Positions 21,961-34,169 of a stretch of DNA of 64,000 nt are shown one piece after another. The notes under the pieces are model-generated. The model saw only the letters and a list, made by a program, of their open reading frames with translations. It ran no database searches and was not told the origin of the DNA. Source of the stretch: Hofstenia miamia (taxonomy: Eukaryota; Xenacoelomorpha; Acoela); NCBI GenBank assembly GCA_004352715.1, contig SCFE01000075.1:737101-801100 (forward strand), written 5' to 3'. The position numbers were made by a program, and so were the translations under genes. The stretch's first letter is position 1; every line of letters starts with the position of its first letter.

Positions 21961-23489
21961 TAATGGCTGTCAGGGAGCTTTTTAACCATAATATTAAAGG
22001 ACACCACCTTTAGTCAGAATTAAAACAATTCAATTTTAAGCATTTCTGTGTAGTTATTTTGGTTTTTATTTTCTGTTTTAAGTAAATTATTACTCTTGAT
22101 AATAGCCATTGTAGTGCGGTCTAAAGAAATTGAAATGCAATTAATTTTACAATATTTTTTCTATTTTTTTATTGTAAAATTCATATGAATTTGATTATGA
22201 AATTGTAACTCCATGAAAGTAAATATCAATTGCATTGACATGGTATGTTTTCCCTTAACCCATTATGACCTGAGTTTTTTTATTTTCATTGAAGCAAGCA
22301 AATTTTTGCTAATCTCTATCATGGAGAACCTGTCAAGCATAATTACAGCAATAATATTGTTAAATACCAGTCTTAGCCAATTTTATGGCATGTAGACTAT
22401 AGTCCATGCTAGGTTGTCAGCACAACATTTCCCTTAAATTTTAAAATGTGAGATAATTATTACAACTTAAAGTTGTTCTGGTACTAAGCTACATAATGCT
22501 TGCAATATATACTTTTTGTGAATTTAGGATACTTTTAGCAAGCAAACTGCAAATACCATACAAATTGCAACATGTACTTGATTTCAATAATGGTGAAACT
22601 GGAAAATTTACCACCAAAACATTTCTAGCAGTGATGAAAATCAAAAAAGTAATACATACAACATCCTACTTTATACTTAAAACTTTCAGTTATGCACTAT
22701 GTTATACATTTATATGCCCAGAGCATTTGGCACATTTTGCCATCTGATTTTTTGACAATATGATCAATGCCATCACATCAAAGGCAATATGAAATTCTGC
22801 AACTTCTTTCAGTAGATAAGGAAAGGAGGTGTGAGTGTCTAACTATCTTTAGGAAAGACAGTTATTGAAAAGTAATGCAGTCCCATTTCTATCATAAGAT
22901 TTGGATGTAAAATGAGCCTATTCAACCCTGACAGAATAAATGCTAGGCTTTGGAAACAGACATTTTTAGCAGCTAATATAATATGTCATATGTCATCATA
23001 TCTGTTCCTCTTCCATTTATATGATATTTTCCCAGTATATGAGGATAACAAATAAAATTCAACAAACTGCAGTTTTTATCAAAATCATTCATTCAATAGC
23101 CTAGCATGGACTATAGTCTACATGACTAAATTCATGTATTGTGTTAGAACTGTCTAAGAAATAGCATTTCTGAGCAAAACCATGATTTCAATAGCAGTAT
23201 TACAATATGCAATAATAAGATGCTTTTATATAACAACACATGTTAACTAGAATTTTTCAATAATCAAGACATACCACCTTCTTTGCAGATAGCACCCCTT
23301 CAATGTAGACCCTTTAACATTCGAAATGGCTACACATGAATAATATAGATTTTCTAAGCTAAAATTAGCAGCAAAATGTATATATTATACTCTGCTATCA
23401 AGAAATATGAATTGTTATTCATATTTCACATAATTACAAGTGTAGACTATAATCCACACTAGGTCATAATGGGTTAAATATGGGGATGT
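21961..23489. other. AT-rich spacer, no gene seen
   Basis: The frames at 22213-22395 and 22496-22747 are hydrophobic AT-rich runs without a recognisable family. An inverted pair is present: CATGTAGACTATAGTCCATGCTAGG (22389-22413) and CCTAGCATGGACTATAGTCTACATG (23100-23124), a near-perfect 25-base inverted repeat about 690 bases apart that may mark an insertion. A weaker relative is at 23443-23467. Confidence 0.45.
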
Positions 23490-24156
23490 TGTAAGAGAAG
23501 AATTACTGTGTAAATGGGCCTCTATCCACTTATCAATATCTAAGAACAAATCATGCATAGTTTCCTTCCTCTGATATTAAAAAACCAAATGTCTGAAATT
23601 AAGATATAAAAATGTAATTTTAGCATGAATATAAGCTTAATAATTCAAATCAACACAAATTTGGTGAGAACAGACCTGCAAGCAGGACCCATCCAATTAA
23701 ATTTCATATATAAATATATTTTTTAATGAGTGAACATTGTTTTTTATCTCACCCTATTATAAGTAAACATCAGTACTTTTATTGATTTTGTTCGTATTCT
23801 AATAATATATTCTTCTATTGTATTGTATCCTAAAGGACAGTGTAAAAATATAGCAAAATCCACAAGCACAAAAGTGCAAGTGGTAATATCTGGAATTTAA
23901 AAAAGCGAAAATAACTATAAGTAATAAACATTTTTCTTATTTGAGCTTTGTATGTAGAAGCAAATATTGTATATTGTCAAAATTCGATGATTTTTTTAAA
24001 ATTTGATTTACTAATAGAGAAACTTAAGTGTCCCTTCCAATATTAGGAAAATACAAAGGTTCAAGTTTCCTTAATAAGATAGATTACAGTTTCTATATAA
24101 TAAACAGTTTCTCCTAATATTATTATAATAAGTTTAATAAATTTTGGAAGTAAACC
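23490..24156 (+). repeat. Diverged duplicate (continues to 24560)
   Basis: 23520-23575 matches 7910-7970, and from 23590 on the sequence matches 20090-21110. The order of shared blocks suggests an old larger duplication unit of a few kb. No coding sequence. Confidence 0.55.
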
Positions 24157-24658
24157 TACCTTATCATAAAGCAGAACAATTCAATTTAAAGCAAAATTTA
24201 TGACAAAGATCATTGAAAATTAAAATTAATTATTATTCTAATTACAATACTGTAGATTGCTGAAACAATAAAATTTTTTGAACTTTAGATTTTCATAGGA
24301 ATTCTTTCCAAACTAAGCAAACTACATTCCCTGTTTATCAGATACAATAAAAATTATTCTATTATTTTGGCTGTCAAATTGCTGGTAATTTCACCACCTT
24401 TTTTGAAATTTCCAATCTGCTGTATGCCAGGAATATGCCTACTCCAGCCAGCTGGTTCCAACATGACTTAGCATATGGGGCATGCAGTCTTTTTAATTTG
24501 CAGCTTAGGTCAATATTTTAATGATTTTAGCAGAAATTGTTTTTCAGTAATATAATATGCAAGTTATAGTAATTAAAGATTTCGCTATATGGTGTTGAAC
24601 AGAATTGATTTTATACATAGATGTTGTTGGAGCACCCTTCACTCTTAAGGAGATGCCC
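24157..24658. repeat. Direct duplication, left copy
   Basis: Repeated at 24660-25161 (offset 503) with very few differences, for example T/G in GTCAAATTGCTGG versus GTCAAATGGCTGG. It ends exactly at the single N at 24659. Probably an assembly artefact from two alleles. Non-coding. Confidence 0.9.
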
Positions 24659-24659
24659 N

Positions 24660-25161
24660 TACCTTATCATAAAGCAGAACAATTCAATTTAAAGCAAAAT
24701 TTATGACAAAGATCATTGAAAATTAAAATTAATTATTATTCTAATTACAATACTGTAGATTGCTGAAACAATAAAATTTTTTGAACTTTAGATTTTCATA
24801 GGAATTCTTTCCAAACTAAGCAAACTACATTCCCTGTTTATCAGATACAATAAAAATTATTCTATTATTTTGGCTGTCAAATGGCTGGTAATTTCACCAC
24901 CTTTTTTGAAATTTCCAATCTGCTGTATGCCAGGAATATGCCTACTCCAGCCAGCTGGTTCCAACATGACTTAGCATATGGGGCATGCAGTCTTTTTAAT
25001 TTGCAGCTTAGGTCAATATTTTAATGATTTTAGCAGAAATTGTTTTTCAGTAATATAATATGCAAGTTATAGTAATTAAAGATTTCGCTATATGGTGTTG
25101 AACAGAATTGATTTTATACATAGATGTTGTTGGAGCACCCTTCACTCTTAAGGAGATGCCC
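24660..25161. repeat. Direct duplication, right copy
   Basis: Second copy of 24157-24658, beginning right after the single N. Confidence 0.9.
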
Positions 25162-25868
25162 TGCTGAGATAGGGGTAAATATAACTGTATGCAGCCAATA
25201 TTAAGGCCGATTTATAAAGAATAGTTCTCTTTGGCCTCAATAATATCAGACTAATGCCTAGTATGTTCCACAACTTTTGTCTAGCAATTCCCACTTCAAA
25301 CACTTATTTAAATTTAATAGAGCAAACTACTATTGAAATGCAATGAGCTTTGTTTTTTATAGTAGTAGTACTTATGTTCTAATAAGAGATTGAACTGGTG
25401 TGGATTTTTGTGAACTGCCCTTCAAAGCCCCACAGAAATTGTGCCCTGCCCCACATTGCCCGAAGTTTTATATTCTACTGTCCCATATTTGCTTGCTCAA
25501 AAGTTTTGCTAAAAAACTACTTAAGATATTTTATTGCTTTCATTGCACTACACCACACCACCACTCAAATATTTTGAATCCTTATTTCCTATAAAATGCA
25601 GAATCATTCTAAAATGTCTACTATTACTACCAATATAATAATAATATAATAATAAACGTGCTTCCATTGCATATTCAAACATAATCTTCAATAGCTTTAT
25701 TTTGTTTGCTCTTTGCATATGTACAAATAAGATATATACATATTTACAAAAAATGTACACAGAACTTAGATATACATATACTACAAACTAAGCTACAATA
25801 ATTAAATTAAAATGCACACAGATATTTACAATTAAAATGGATTAAAAATAAGAAGTTTCGCTACAGTT
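25162..25868. other. AT-rich spacer, no gene seen
   Basis: No gene recognised; includes an ATAATA-rich tract at about 25630-25655, close to the 3' end of the LINE fragment at 25869. Confidence 0.4.
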
Positions 25869-26246
25869 TTAACGTTTAAGTATTCTGTTATTATTTTGTT
25901 CTGCTAATAAATTGTGTTTTAACAGTTTTTTAAATTCATTTATATCGCTGGCTTTCCTTACACTGATAGGTAAATCATTCCACAGTTTGCAAGATGTTGT
26001 TGTAAAAGAATTTTCCCAGTATTTGCTTCTTGGATGTATATTGTTTATGCACATGTTAGCACGGTGATTATATTTTACAAATTTCTTGATTAGTGCCCTA
26101 CCACTTGTTTTCAACTGCTTAAACATGTGTACTAAGCTGTTGTACTTGGTTATAGTAAATGGACGAAACAATGTTAATGTTTGCAGTTTTTTACTAACTT
26201 GATGTTTACTAATGGAAAACATGACACAGATTGACCAGTTAAACAA
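25869..26246 (-). pseudogene. LINE reverse transcriptase, C-terminal end
   Basis: Minus-strand frame of 125 codons, ending ..NILKR-like basic tail, with the block NSFTTTSCKLWNDLPISVRK followed by SDINEFKKLLKHNLL. This F...KLWN.LP..I.....FK..LK pattern is the usual C-terminus of APE-type LINE polyproteins. The upstream part would lie in the 1000-N gap at 26337, so the reverse transcriptase may be larger in the real genome. Which LINE clade it belongs to cannot be told. Confidence 0.7.
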
Positions 26247-26336
26247 TCTATTTATACGCTCATGATCAACTGTCTTAATATTGCTTAAAAGAATGCAAGC
26301 ATATGTATATTGACTAATTACAAAAGCGTTGATTAA

Positions 26337-27336
26337 NNNNNNNNNNNNNNNNNNNNNNNNNNNNNNNNNNNNNNNNNNNNNNNNNNNNNNNNNNNNNNNN
26401 NNNNNNNNNNNNNNNNNNNNNNNNNNNNNNNNNNNNNNNNNNNNNNNNNNNNNNNNNNNNNNNNNNNNNNNNNNNNNNNNNNNNNNNNNNNNNNNNNNNN
26501 NNNNNNNNNNNNNNNNNNNNNNNNNNNNNNNNNNNNNNNNNNNNNNNNNNNNNNNNNNNNNNNNNNNNNNNNNNNNNNNNNNNNNNNNNNNNNNNNNNNN
26601 NNNNNNNNNNNNNNNNNNNNNNNNNNNNNNNNNNNNNNNNNNNNNNNNNNNNNNNNNNNNNNNNNNNNNNNNNNNNNNNNNNNNNNNNNNNNNNNNNNNN
26701 NNNNNNNNNNNNNNNNNNNNNNNNNNNNNNNNNNNNNNNNNNNNNNNNNNNNNNNNNNNNNNNNNNNNNNNNNNNNNNNNNNNNNNNNNNNNNNNNNNNN
26801 NNNNNNNNNNNNNNNNNNNNNNNNNNNNNNNNNNNNNNNNNNNNNNNNNNNNNNNNNNNNNNNNNNNNNNNNNNNNNNNNNNNNNNNNNNNNNNNNNNNN
26901 NNNNNNNNNNNNNNNNNNNNNNNNNNNNNNNNNNNNNNNNNNNNNNNNNNNNNNNNNNNNNNNNNNNNNNNNNNNNNNNNNNNNNNNNNNNNNNNNNNNN
27001 NNNNNNNNNNNNNNNNNNNNNNNNNNNNNNNNNNNNNNNNNNNNNNNNNNNNNNNNNNNNNNNNNNNNNNNNNNNNNNNNNNNNNNNNNNNNNNNNNNNN
27101 NNNNNNNNNNNNNNNNNNNNNNNNNNNNNNNNNNNNNNNNNNNNNNNNNNNNNNNNNNNNNNNNNNNNNNNNNNNNNNNNNNNNNNNNNNNNNNNNNNNN
27201 NNNNNNNNNNNNNNNNNNNNNNNNNNNNNNNNNNNNNNNNNNNNNNNNNNNNNNNNNNNNNNNNNNNNNNNNNNNNNNNNNNNNNNNNNNNNNNNNNNNN
27301 NNNNNNNNNNNNNNNNNNNNNNNNNNNNNNNNNNNN
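26337..27336. other. Assembly gap, exactly 1000 N
   Basis: Placeholder run of 1000 N; the upstream part of the LINE on the minus strand probably lies here. Confidence 0.99.
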
Positions 27337-28003
27337 TATTTAATATCACATATAAATATAAATTTTAAGACATTCTACAAATCAATGATTGTTAAAGTAC
27401 TTGAAGTTGAATCATAGCTTTTGAACTTTAAAATAAAAATTTTATAATTATTGAGAAAGCATTAACATTCACATTTTTCTTCAGTCAATGAGTAAATTTT
27501 GATAATCGCAAATGAATACATAACGCCATTTCAAAAATGAATCAATTAGATGTCATGAAACTCGCAAAACATTTTTAATTACAAAAAGACTAATACATTT
27601 TCATAAAAAATACATTTACGCAAAAATGATTAAATTGATTGATTTTACAAAACACATAGTCGTACATTATAAAAACACAACAGCAATCGTAAAATGATTT
27701 AAACTACATTTTGTACATTAGGTATTAAAACAACTTAGGAACATTTTCTAAATATAGAAATAAATAGCGTAAATTACAATTATCAGAAATTGATAAAATG
27801 AAATAAATACTTCTTCAGGGCGGTTTACTCATTGTATTCAAATATAACATTTATATCTCGCAATATGCAATTAGGAAAACCGAATTTTAACTCAATTTCC
27901 CATTAAACGTTTTAAAATCATATAGAGATTGAGAATTTTTAATAATAAATCCGATTTTGTTAGAGTTTTTTTAAGGCATAGCATTGGAGAGAATGCCAAT
28001 ATA
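27337..28003. other. AT-rich spacer, no gene seen
   Basis: No feature recognised. The last eight bases, CCAATATA, would be the target duplication of the hAT-like repeat starting at 28004 if its other end could be found. Confidence 0.4.
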
Positions 28004-28400
28004 CAGAGGCGCACCCAGAGGGGGGGAACTGGGGGAATGTTCCCCCCCTCAACAGAGCACAGATGCTTCCATTCCTCATGAAATGTATGCTGATATGATA
28101 ACATAGTACATATATATTAAGCATTGCTTCAAATCTATCTGCAGGGGTAAGCAATAATTAATATATATTGCAATTATTACAATAATTGGAAATCGATTAA
28201 TCTATTGAATACTTTAGAAGAAGAAAAATTACCAATAATTGCAATTATTTAGTTTCACTAAGAACGTTCTCACAAGCATTAATGGATGAAAATCTGGGTG
28301 AAACATAATAAAGTCCCAATTCGAAAATCATTATTGTCCTGCCTAGAAAAAAAATACAGTATTGGCTATTGCATGTGTACAGCACAGTTTGATGACCAAA
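28004..28400 (-). repeat. hAT-like non-autonomous repeat (copy 3)
   Basis: Starts CAGAGGCGCACCCAGAGGGG and is the reverse complement of 611-956, with an extra block of about 55 bases at 28250-28305. It has the same G/C-rich near-palindrome (here with AATGTT instead of AACGTT). Unlike the copies at 111 and 956, its outside flank is unrelated, which supports CAGAGG as a true element end. No coding capacity. Confidence 0.6.
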
Positions 28401-28599
28401 ATATACATTATGCTTCCACTACCGAATTCACTTTTTTATTTATTGAAGGCATAAGATTAACCCTATTTCGCACCATTGCTATCTTTCTTTCAAACACACT
28501 TCATATTGTCAAACCTAGAGATATTAAACAATGATCACAGCTTTTACATAAGGTATCTATGCAGAACCAAATTTGCTTTTAGTGATTACGATTTCTGGC
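28385..28599. repeat. Direct duplication, left copy
   Basis: Repeated at 28601-28815 (offset 216) with two or three differences; ends at the single N at 28600. Probably an assembly artefact. Non-coding. Confidence 0.9.
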
Positions 28600-28600
28600 N

Positions 28601-28815
28601 CAGTTTGATGACCAAAATATACATTATGCTTCCACTACCGAATTCACTTTTTTATTTATTGAAGGCATAAGATTAACCCTATTTCGCACCATTGCTATCT
28701 TTCTGTCACACACACTTCATATTGTCAAACCTAGAGATATTAAACAATGATCACAGCTTTTACATAAGGTATCTATGCAGAACCAAATTTGATTTTAGTG
28801 ATTACGATTTCTGGC
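28601..28815. repeat. Direct duplication, right copy
   Basis: Second copy of 28385-28599, starting right after the single N. Confidence 0.9.
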
Positions 28816-29988
28816 AACATTTAACTTAGATTTTTCTTAGTGCTAACAGAAGTATGAAGCACTCGTAATTTTGTTTGTTATCTCACAACGATGTTTTTCT
28901 TTTAAAAAAGTTTTTATGTGTTATGCTTGGTTTTTATGCTATGATTTCTTATCTATTATTTTCATTCCAATTATTGCCAAAAGCGAAACTAGCAATGAGA
29001 AATATAGCAATTTTGAATGAAATTTTCTATTAAATTATATTTTGCAAAATGTGAAAATAATTTGGACATGGTTTCTGTATTTTTTACCTATAGTGAAATA
29101 TGGTGAATTACATAGCAATGCTAAAAAACAATAGAAAATAATGTATTAAATTCAAATTATCGCAAGTTACAAAATGTAACTAAAGGTATTTTGTGGACGC
29201 ACATTATTAATACGGCATGATCCTCAGTCCTGTTCTCTCTTCTGCTAACAGGAGTTGAAATCGGAGCCGCGGTGAGCTGGGGCTCGACTGAGGTATTGGA
29301 AAAAATTGGCTGAAATTGAAAAAAATGAACTATTGCACAACAGTTGTAGTGAATATTATACAATTTCTTAAACAACGTTTTGAAATTGTACATCAGTATT
29401 ATCTATTCTTGAAAAATTCAATCTAGAATTTTCAACTTCAGTGAGCACATTTTCTTAATTTGAGTTGGGCATGATTCAAGCCTGCAAGAATTGGGCCTAA
29501 GTTTTTTGTTGGAGTAACTAAGAGACAAGAAGGAAAGAATTTTTTAAGGACCATCCTACCACAAAAAATGGAAATTTTTCCTATTGAGATTAGGATCAGT
29601 TAATAGGACAACAGTCTGTCTTCGAAATCATCCTCACCTACTGAACCACGGAGCAGATATGTGTGTTAGCCAATCTTAGTAATGGTTGAATAGGGGTAGG
29701 GAAAAATAATTCAGTTTTAGTAATTTTTAACAAACATTCATAGTATGCTGGTTACGTTTGCTATGTGTAAATTTAGTTATAAAAATGACATAAAAAAGTA
29801 GATATATGAAATAGTAAACCTTAAATTGAATAGTTGAATTTCGTTAATATCAACCTTTCTGTTTTGGGTAGCACGTCAAAAAGTGTATACTATTTAATTT
29901 CCCTGACAATGCTTTTTCCATTGTTGTAGTGAAAATCTTCAGAATAATGAATTTATAAACTACTTTGCATGTAAGAATATCTATGAAA
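28816..29988. other. AT-rich spacer, no gene seen
   Basis: No coding pattern recognised. A short GC-richer patch (29215-29295) contains no motif that could be named. Confidence 0.4.
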
Positions 29989-30021
<33 letters not shown>

Positions 30022-30061
30022 ATCTAAAGAATAGTTCCCCTCCTCACAAAAAAAGCTGGGT
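29989..30061. repeat. TA microsatellite and a hAT-like terminus
   Basis: A (TA)n tract (about 29993-30020) is followed by a sequence ending GCTGGGTGCGCCCCTG at 30061. Read inward this is CAGGGGCGCACCCAGC, of the same hAT-like style as the ends at 956 and 28004. Only one end is identified. Confidence 0.4.
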
Positions 30062-30479
30062 GCGCCCCTGTGCCTTCTGTTGGTTGACTGATAAAAATGT
30101 ATACGCTATATTTAAAATGTTAATAACTTTTGAAATAATGAGCGGTTCACAAAAAATTTTTTTAAATTTAAAATCATCATAAAAAATCTACGTGTGATGA
30201 CGTCATCATTCTTTAAAAATCGGAGTTACCTATTCTGATATATCTGCGATAATAGTTAAATGCACTGCGATAATAGTTAAATGCACCTCTCTAATGAAAA
30301 AGCAATAATAAATGTTTGCACCGCGCGAAAGTAACTATTTTCACTGAACCGTGTTTTAGCATGCAACCAATGTTACAAAAACATTACACAACAATATTGA
30401 TGAAAAAAATTTTGTTTAAACAGTAGCGGACATGTGTCCACTCAGCCAGGTTAAGGTTAAATGATACATTTACAGATTG
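30062..30479. other. Spacer, no gene seen
   Basis: Contains an exact direct repeat CTGCGATAATAGTTAAATGCA at about 30243-30285 (21-bp unit twice). Otherwise nothing recognised. Confidence 0.4.
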
Positions 30480-30672
30480 CAGGTCCAGATATCATTTGGC
30501 CCAACCCGACCCGACCGCAGCCCTGTTCCAACATCGATTAGGTTATTTCACTATATCATATATTTCATTGAGCTTTTATTCCAATGTGAGAACCTGAATT
30601 ACTTAATATATAAAAAATATAGGCGCCACAAGCAGGAGGCAAGAGGGGAAGCTGCCCCCCTCCCGTTCATGA
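30480..30672 (+). repeat. Cluster of non-autonomous repeat ends
   Basis: 30496-30528 reads, in reverse complement, CAGGGCTGCGGTCGGGTCGG, a hAT-style end with GGGTC-type repeats. It is followed by the dispersed repeat also seen at 145-262 and 45700-45795, and then by a G/C-rich block (GGAGGCAAGAGGGGAAGCTGCCCCCCTCCC). The order is the mirror of 60-295, so these pieces probably belong to one family. Confidence 0.4.
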
Positions 30673-31618
30673 TGAGTTGATGGAATTGACTAAAATTCCA
30701 TTAAATCTAAATTCGGAATTTCTTAGTAATACTTGATTTAAATATAATTAAAATGTATTTTAGTAATGCGCTAAATGTTTTGGGACATATTTTTACTCCA
30801 TGAAATACATTTATCCATTTTTTTATTCTAATGTATATAGATGTTAGATTTGAATAAATAACACGCAAATTGTCATTTCTGGTTAATAAAATTTTTTTCT
30901 AGATCCTGTATAAAACTTCTTTATTTTTAAACCAGGTTAAATCTTTGATTAATATCTGGAAAATAATAGTGTTATATGCCAATTTCCCAACAAACTGAAA
31001 CTTGCAAAACTTGAAAAGTATTTGATGATTCGATTTAGTGAGCACGTCGGAAATTTTTAATAATTTTTTAAGCTCTCAGTATAATATCGTATAAAAGCAA
31101 AGCTTAAATTGAAATATTGAAAAAGGCCGCCTTGTCTTTTATGGCTTATAAAATATTGAGTTGTAATTAATCTCAAACGGATTAATCCATAACTTGCACT
31201 ATAACCTTTCAATATTGTAATCAATAAGTTTCGAACTGCACGCTACACACACACTCATTTTTGGCGTAATGTGAATAAGGCCATTTTTAAATAAAATGCG
31301 ATAATGTGTTATTGAATTGCGCTCAAACACATTCACAATTGCATGAATGCGCTCTAGGAGTGCCAAGTTGGTTAATTGACCCATTTGCAAAATTTTCATT
31401 ACTGCAGGGCCTTCTAAACAATTGGTATAAGATCTCCAATTTCTATGTTCCAAATGCTACAATTAAATTTGACATTTGGTCTAAAAATGTGTAATTCGTG
31501 AAATAGATTTTGCTTTTAATACTGAATTTGTTTTTATTAATATTTGTTTAATATTTTTCTATAATTGTATTCAAAACCAATTTAATTTATCGGCCCCCAA
31601 TTTTTCTTTAGACAAAGC
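30673..31618. other. AT-rich spacer, no gene seen
   Basis: No feature recognised; the frames at 31199-31494 are opposite-strand overlaps without any family pattern. Confidence 0.4.
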
Positions 31619-31624
31619 AACTGG

Positions 31625-31686
31625 CATGGCCGTGTATATTTAGAAGGCCCTGATCATGGCCGTGTATATTAAGAAGGCCCTGATTA
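31625..31686. repeat. 31-bp unit repeated twice
   Basis: CATGGCCGTGTATATT.AGAAGGCCCTGAT occurs twice in direct tandem (31626 and 31657), one base different. Confidence 0.8.
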
Positions 31687-31689
31687 CTG

Positions 31690-32839
31690 GCATACAATTA
31701 ATTTACAATAGAATTTTCTTGAATTTTTTTTACTTTAATTTTTTTGCATGTGCATTACCCTAAGATTCGAATTTTGCTAGTCTTAGTATGATGACTAATA
31801 ATAGCCCTAATAAGAATAACATGTAATTACAAGATCGTACAGACTACTAATAAGATCACTAATAAGATATTACTTGCTTGTTTTTGTCACCACTTTTAAT
31901 AAATAGAATTGAAGTATTTGCTAAGTTATGTGTCGATGGCCCATTTGGTTATTTATACTAGTGCAGATCACCAGTGTGCACATGATAAATTTCATAACCA
32001 AGTACTTGTGAGATATACATTAAATGTATACAATACATACTTTTACAAGCAACTCATTGCAAAAAGCCCTTTCAAAAATTACCTTTATAATTAAGAACCA
32101 AGTATTTTTACCAGAAGTGGAATACTGCCTTACTTCAGTGATGTCAAGTCCCCACCCGCTTCACAAAACAAACATTTTCATGTGAAGCATTAAGTTTTTA
32201 TCTGAACTTTTCATTTTTTTGTCCTAAATAACAATTGAAGGACTTATTGTAACAAAATATTATAATTAATGCAGTCGAAGATAATTGTTAGTAATTCACA
32301 AATGAGATTTCGCAGCAAAAATTTTCTGGATTTTTTTCAATGGGTATGCTTCCATTATTATATTTTAGCCAACAAAGGTAGAAAGACCAAAGAAAGCTGA
32401 ATATTTTTCCCAAAATCTATGTGCCAAACAAGGTGCTAACAGGCATTGTCAAGCTTTACGGTCTAAAAATGATCTCAATTTACATAATTGATGCTATCTA
32501 TTGTTTAATGTCATAATGTTTTTTTGTTAAATTTTTGCCTAGATTGATGGAAAACTCAATTTTTGCGAATATTTTGAGAAGATTTTGTAGTATAATTACA
32601 AAAATTGCTAAATAATAAGTGTGCATATTTTCTGATTATTGGTTTAAAAAACACAAGATCCGAAACATTATTGCACATAATCATATCAAGTGTTTGTAAA
32701 TATAATTAATAATATTTGAATTTATTATAATATTACTTTCGATGCCTCTAATAATTCAAACCTCTTGAGTTTATGTATAAATTTAAAAAAGAACGTATCA
32801 TTTTTTGACATGTTTCAGCATGCCACTGCCATTGTTACT
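31690..32839. other. AT-rich spacer, no gene seen
   Basis: No coding pattern or clear repeat recognised. Confidence 0.4.
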
Positions 32840-33172
32840 ATAAAATTCACAATATTCATCAAATTAAGTTTTCTTTAATATCTTTGGTAAATTTAGTTTG
32901 TATTTAAATTCATCTTTTTTGTTTAAGTTTGGTTCTATATCAATTGATTCAATGATGCTTTGTTGAAAATTATCAATTGCATTGGATAAAGTTTTATATG
33001 TAAATTTCATATCACAGTTCTTTAGATAATCGTAATATTGCAACTTTTTGATGAGTGTCCATACTTACCAGTTACAACACATCTTGACATAATGATGATC
33101 TCTAATATTCAGTATATTGAGTCCCACATTCAGCTTTTTATTGAGAAGTAGTAAACGTATTTAAGGTGTAAC
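32840..33172 (-). pseudogene. LINE ORF1-like fragment, part 2 (after the hAT insertion)
   Basis: Minus strand, read from the target duplication. The translation includes LNVGLNILNIRDHHYVKMCC followed by NW-stop-VW, which resembles the ..V....C.I.D...V.RCY.C..YGH zinc-knuckle region of LINE ORF1 proteins. It continues the fragment at 34747-35024 once the hAT element is disregarded. Stops are present, so it is dead. The assignment is from the pattern only. Confidence 0.45.
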
Positions 33173-33341
33173 CAGAGGTGTAAGTGGGTCACTGAATGTT
33201 GACCCAGACCCATTTGGACCCACAGCCGAGCTGACCCAAACCCAATTTAAATTTAAATTATGTCCCAGTTTCACACAAAAAAGGTTTCTGATTAATATAT
33301 CTAATAAACAAACATGAATAACATTGCAAAAATCTATTGTT

Positions 33342-33834
33342 CTATTGTTTACAAATGACTTTCCGGATATTCACGGCTCTTTTCTTCTCCTCGAAATTGC
33401 GACAGGAATATAGATCGCGTTTTAATATGCAATCCTTAGTAATCCAGAAAAAAGTAATATCCAAAAATGATTGTTTTCTGACGTCGTCAGTCCATATGTC
33501 GGTAACAAAACTCACCGATTTGTTGTCCAGGCGCTGTGAAATCTGCGACCGAATTTGCTGCTTTGAATGGTTAAATAGATCGAATAAAGTTTTCCGCACC
33601 CTCTGCCGGCCTACTAACATTTTGTGCACATCAACTTTTCCATACGCAGCTCCAGTTTCCACCATCAACTGGCACAGGGATTTGAAATCAGGGTATTCAA
33701 CAAAATTGAAAGACAGGTGCCCACTAGCAACTAAATAGGCTTCCTTCTTCTTTACCTCGGAAACCAAAGCAGAAGGAAAAATTGGGGACTTTTTCTTCTC
33801 AAATGAAGCAGAAATCTTGGGTTGAAGGCGTGCG
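33342..33834 (-). pseudogene. hAT transposase, N-terminal/early catalytic part
   Basis: Minus-strand frame with ..SFVTDIWTDDVRKQSFLDIT, matching the first catalytic Asp region of hAT transposases (TD.WT......Y......W), preceded by a helical region (FKSLCQLMVE.., RQRVRKTLFDLF). The upstream N-terminus with a BED finger is missing because the frame runs into the nested inverted-repeat insert at 33835, and the C-terminal catalytic parts and dimerisation domain are absent: the frame ends at 33342. The protein is therefore not functional. Confidence 0.8.
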
Positions 33835-34169
33835 GTTTNCACGTGACATGAGACATGCATGTCTTGTGTTTTCAATAAGCGAATATGATCAATTTAGTAG
33901 TTAACTTTGAATAGGAAAATAGTTCTAATTTGTGTTAAATCGAATAGAATTGTTCATTAATTTGATTCGAAAACATGCATGTCTCATGTTTTGGGTGTTT
34001 GCACGGTGACACAAGACATTAGACAATCGAGAAAATCAAATTCTTTTGATATTCGAATGTTTTTCAAGTGCTCTACTTGAGAGGTTGAATGTCGCGTGTT
34101 TTGGGTGTTTAGACGTGACATTCGCTCATTGAAAACACAAGACATGCATGTCTCATGTCACGTGTAAAC
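33835..34169. mobile_element. Inverted-repeat element (MITE-like) nested in the hAT
   Basis: Arms of 50 bases at 33835-33884 and 34120-34169 are inverted copies (GTTT.CACGTGACATGAGAC..), differing at one base apart from the single N at 33839, which the other arm predicts to be A. The interior holds two direct copies of a TGTTTTGGGTGTTT module (33989 and 34098) and palindromes such as GACATGCATGTC. It interrupts the hAT transposase. No coding capacity. The superfamily is unknown, since no target duplication could be fixed. Confidence 0.7.

Noticed and set aside
33337-33738. Plus-strand ORF of 133 codons
   Set aside because: It is the complement of the hAT transposase frame, whose catalytic-region motif is clear.
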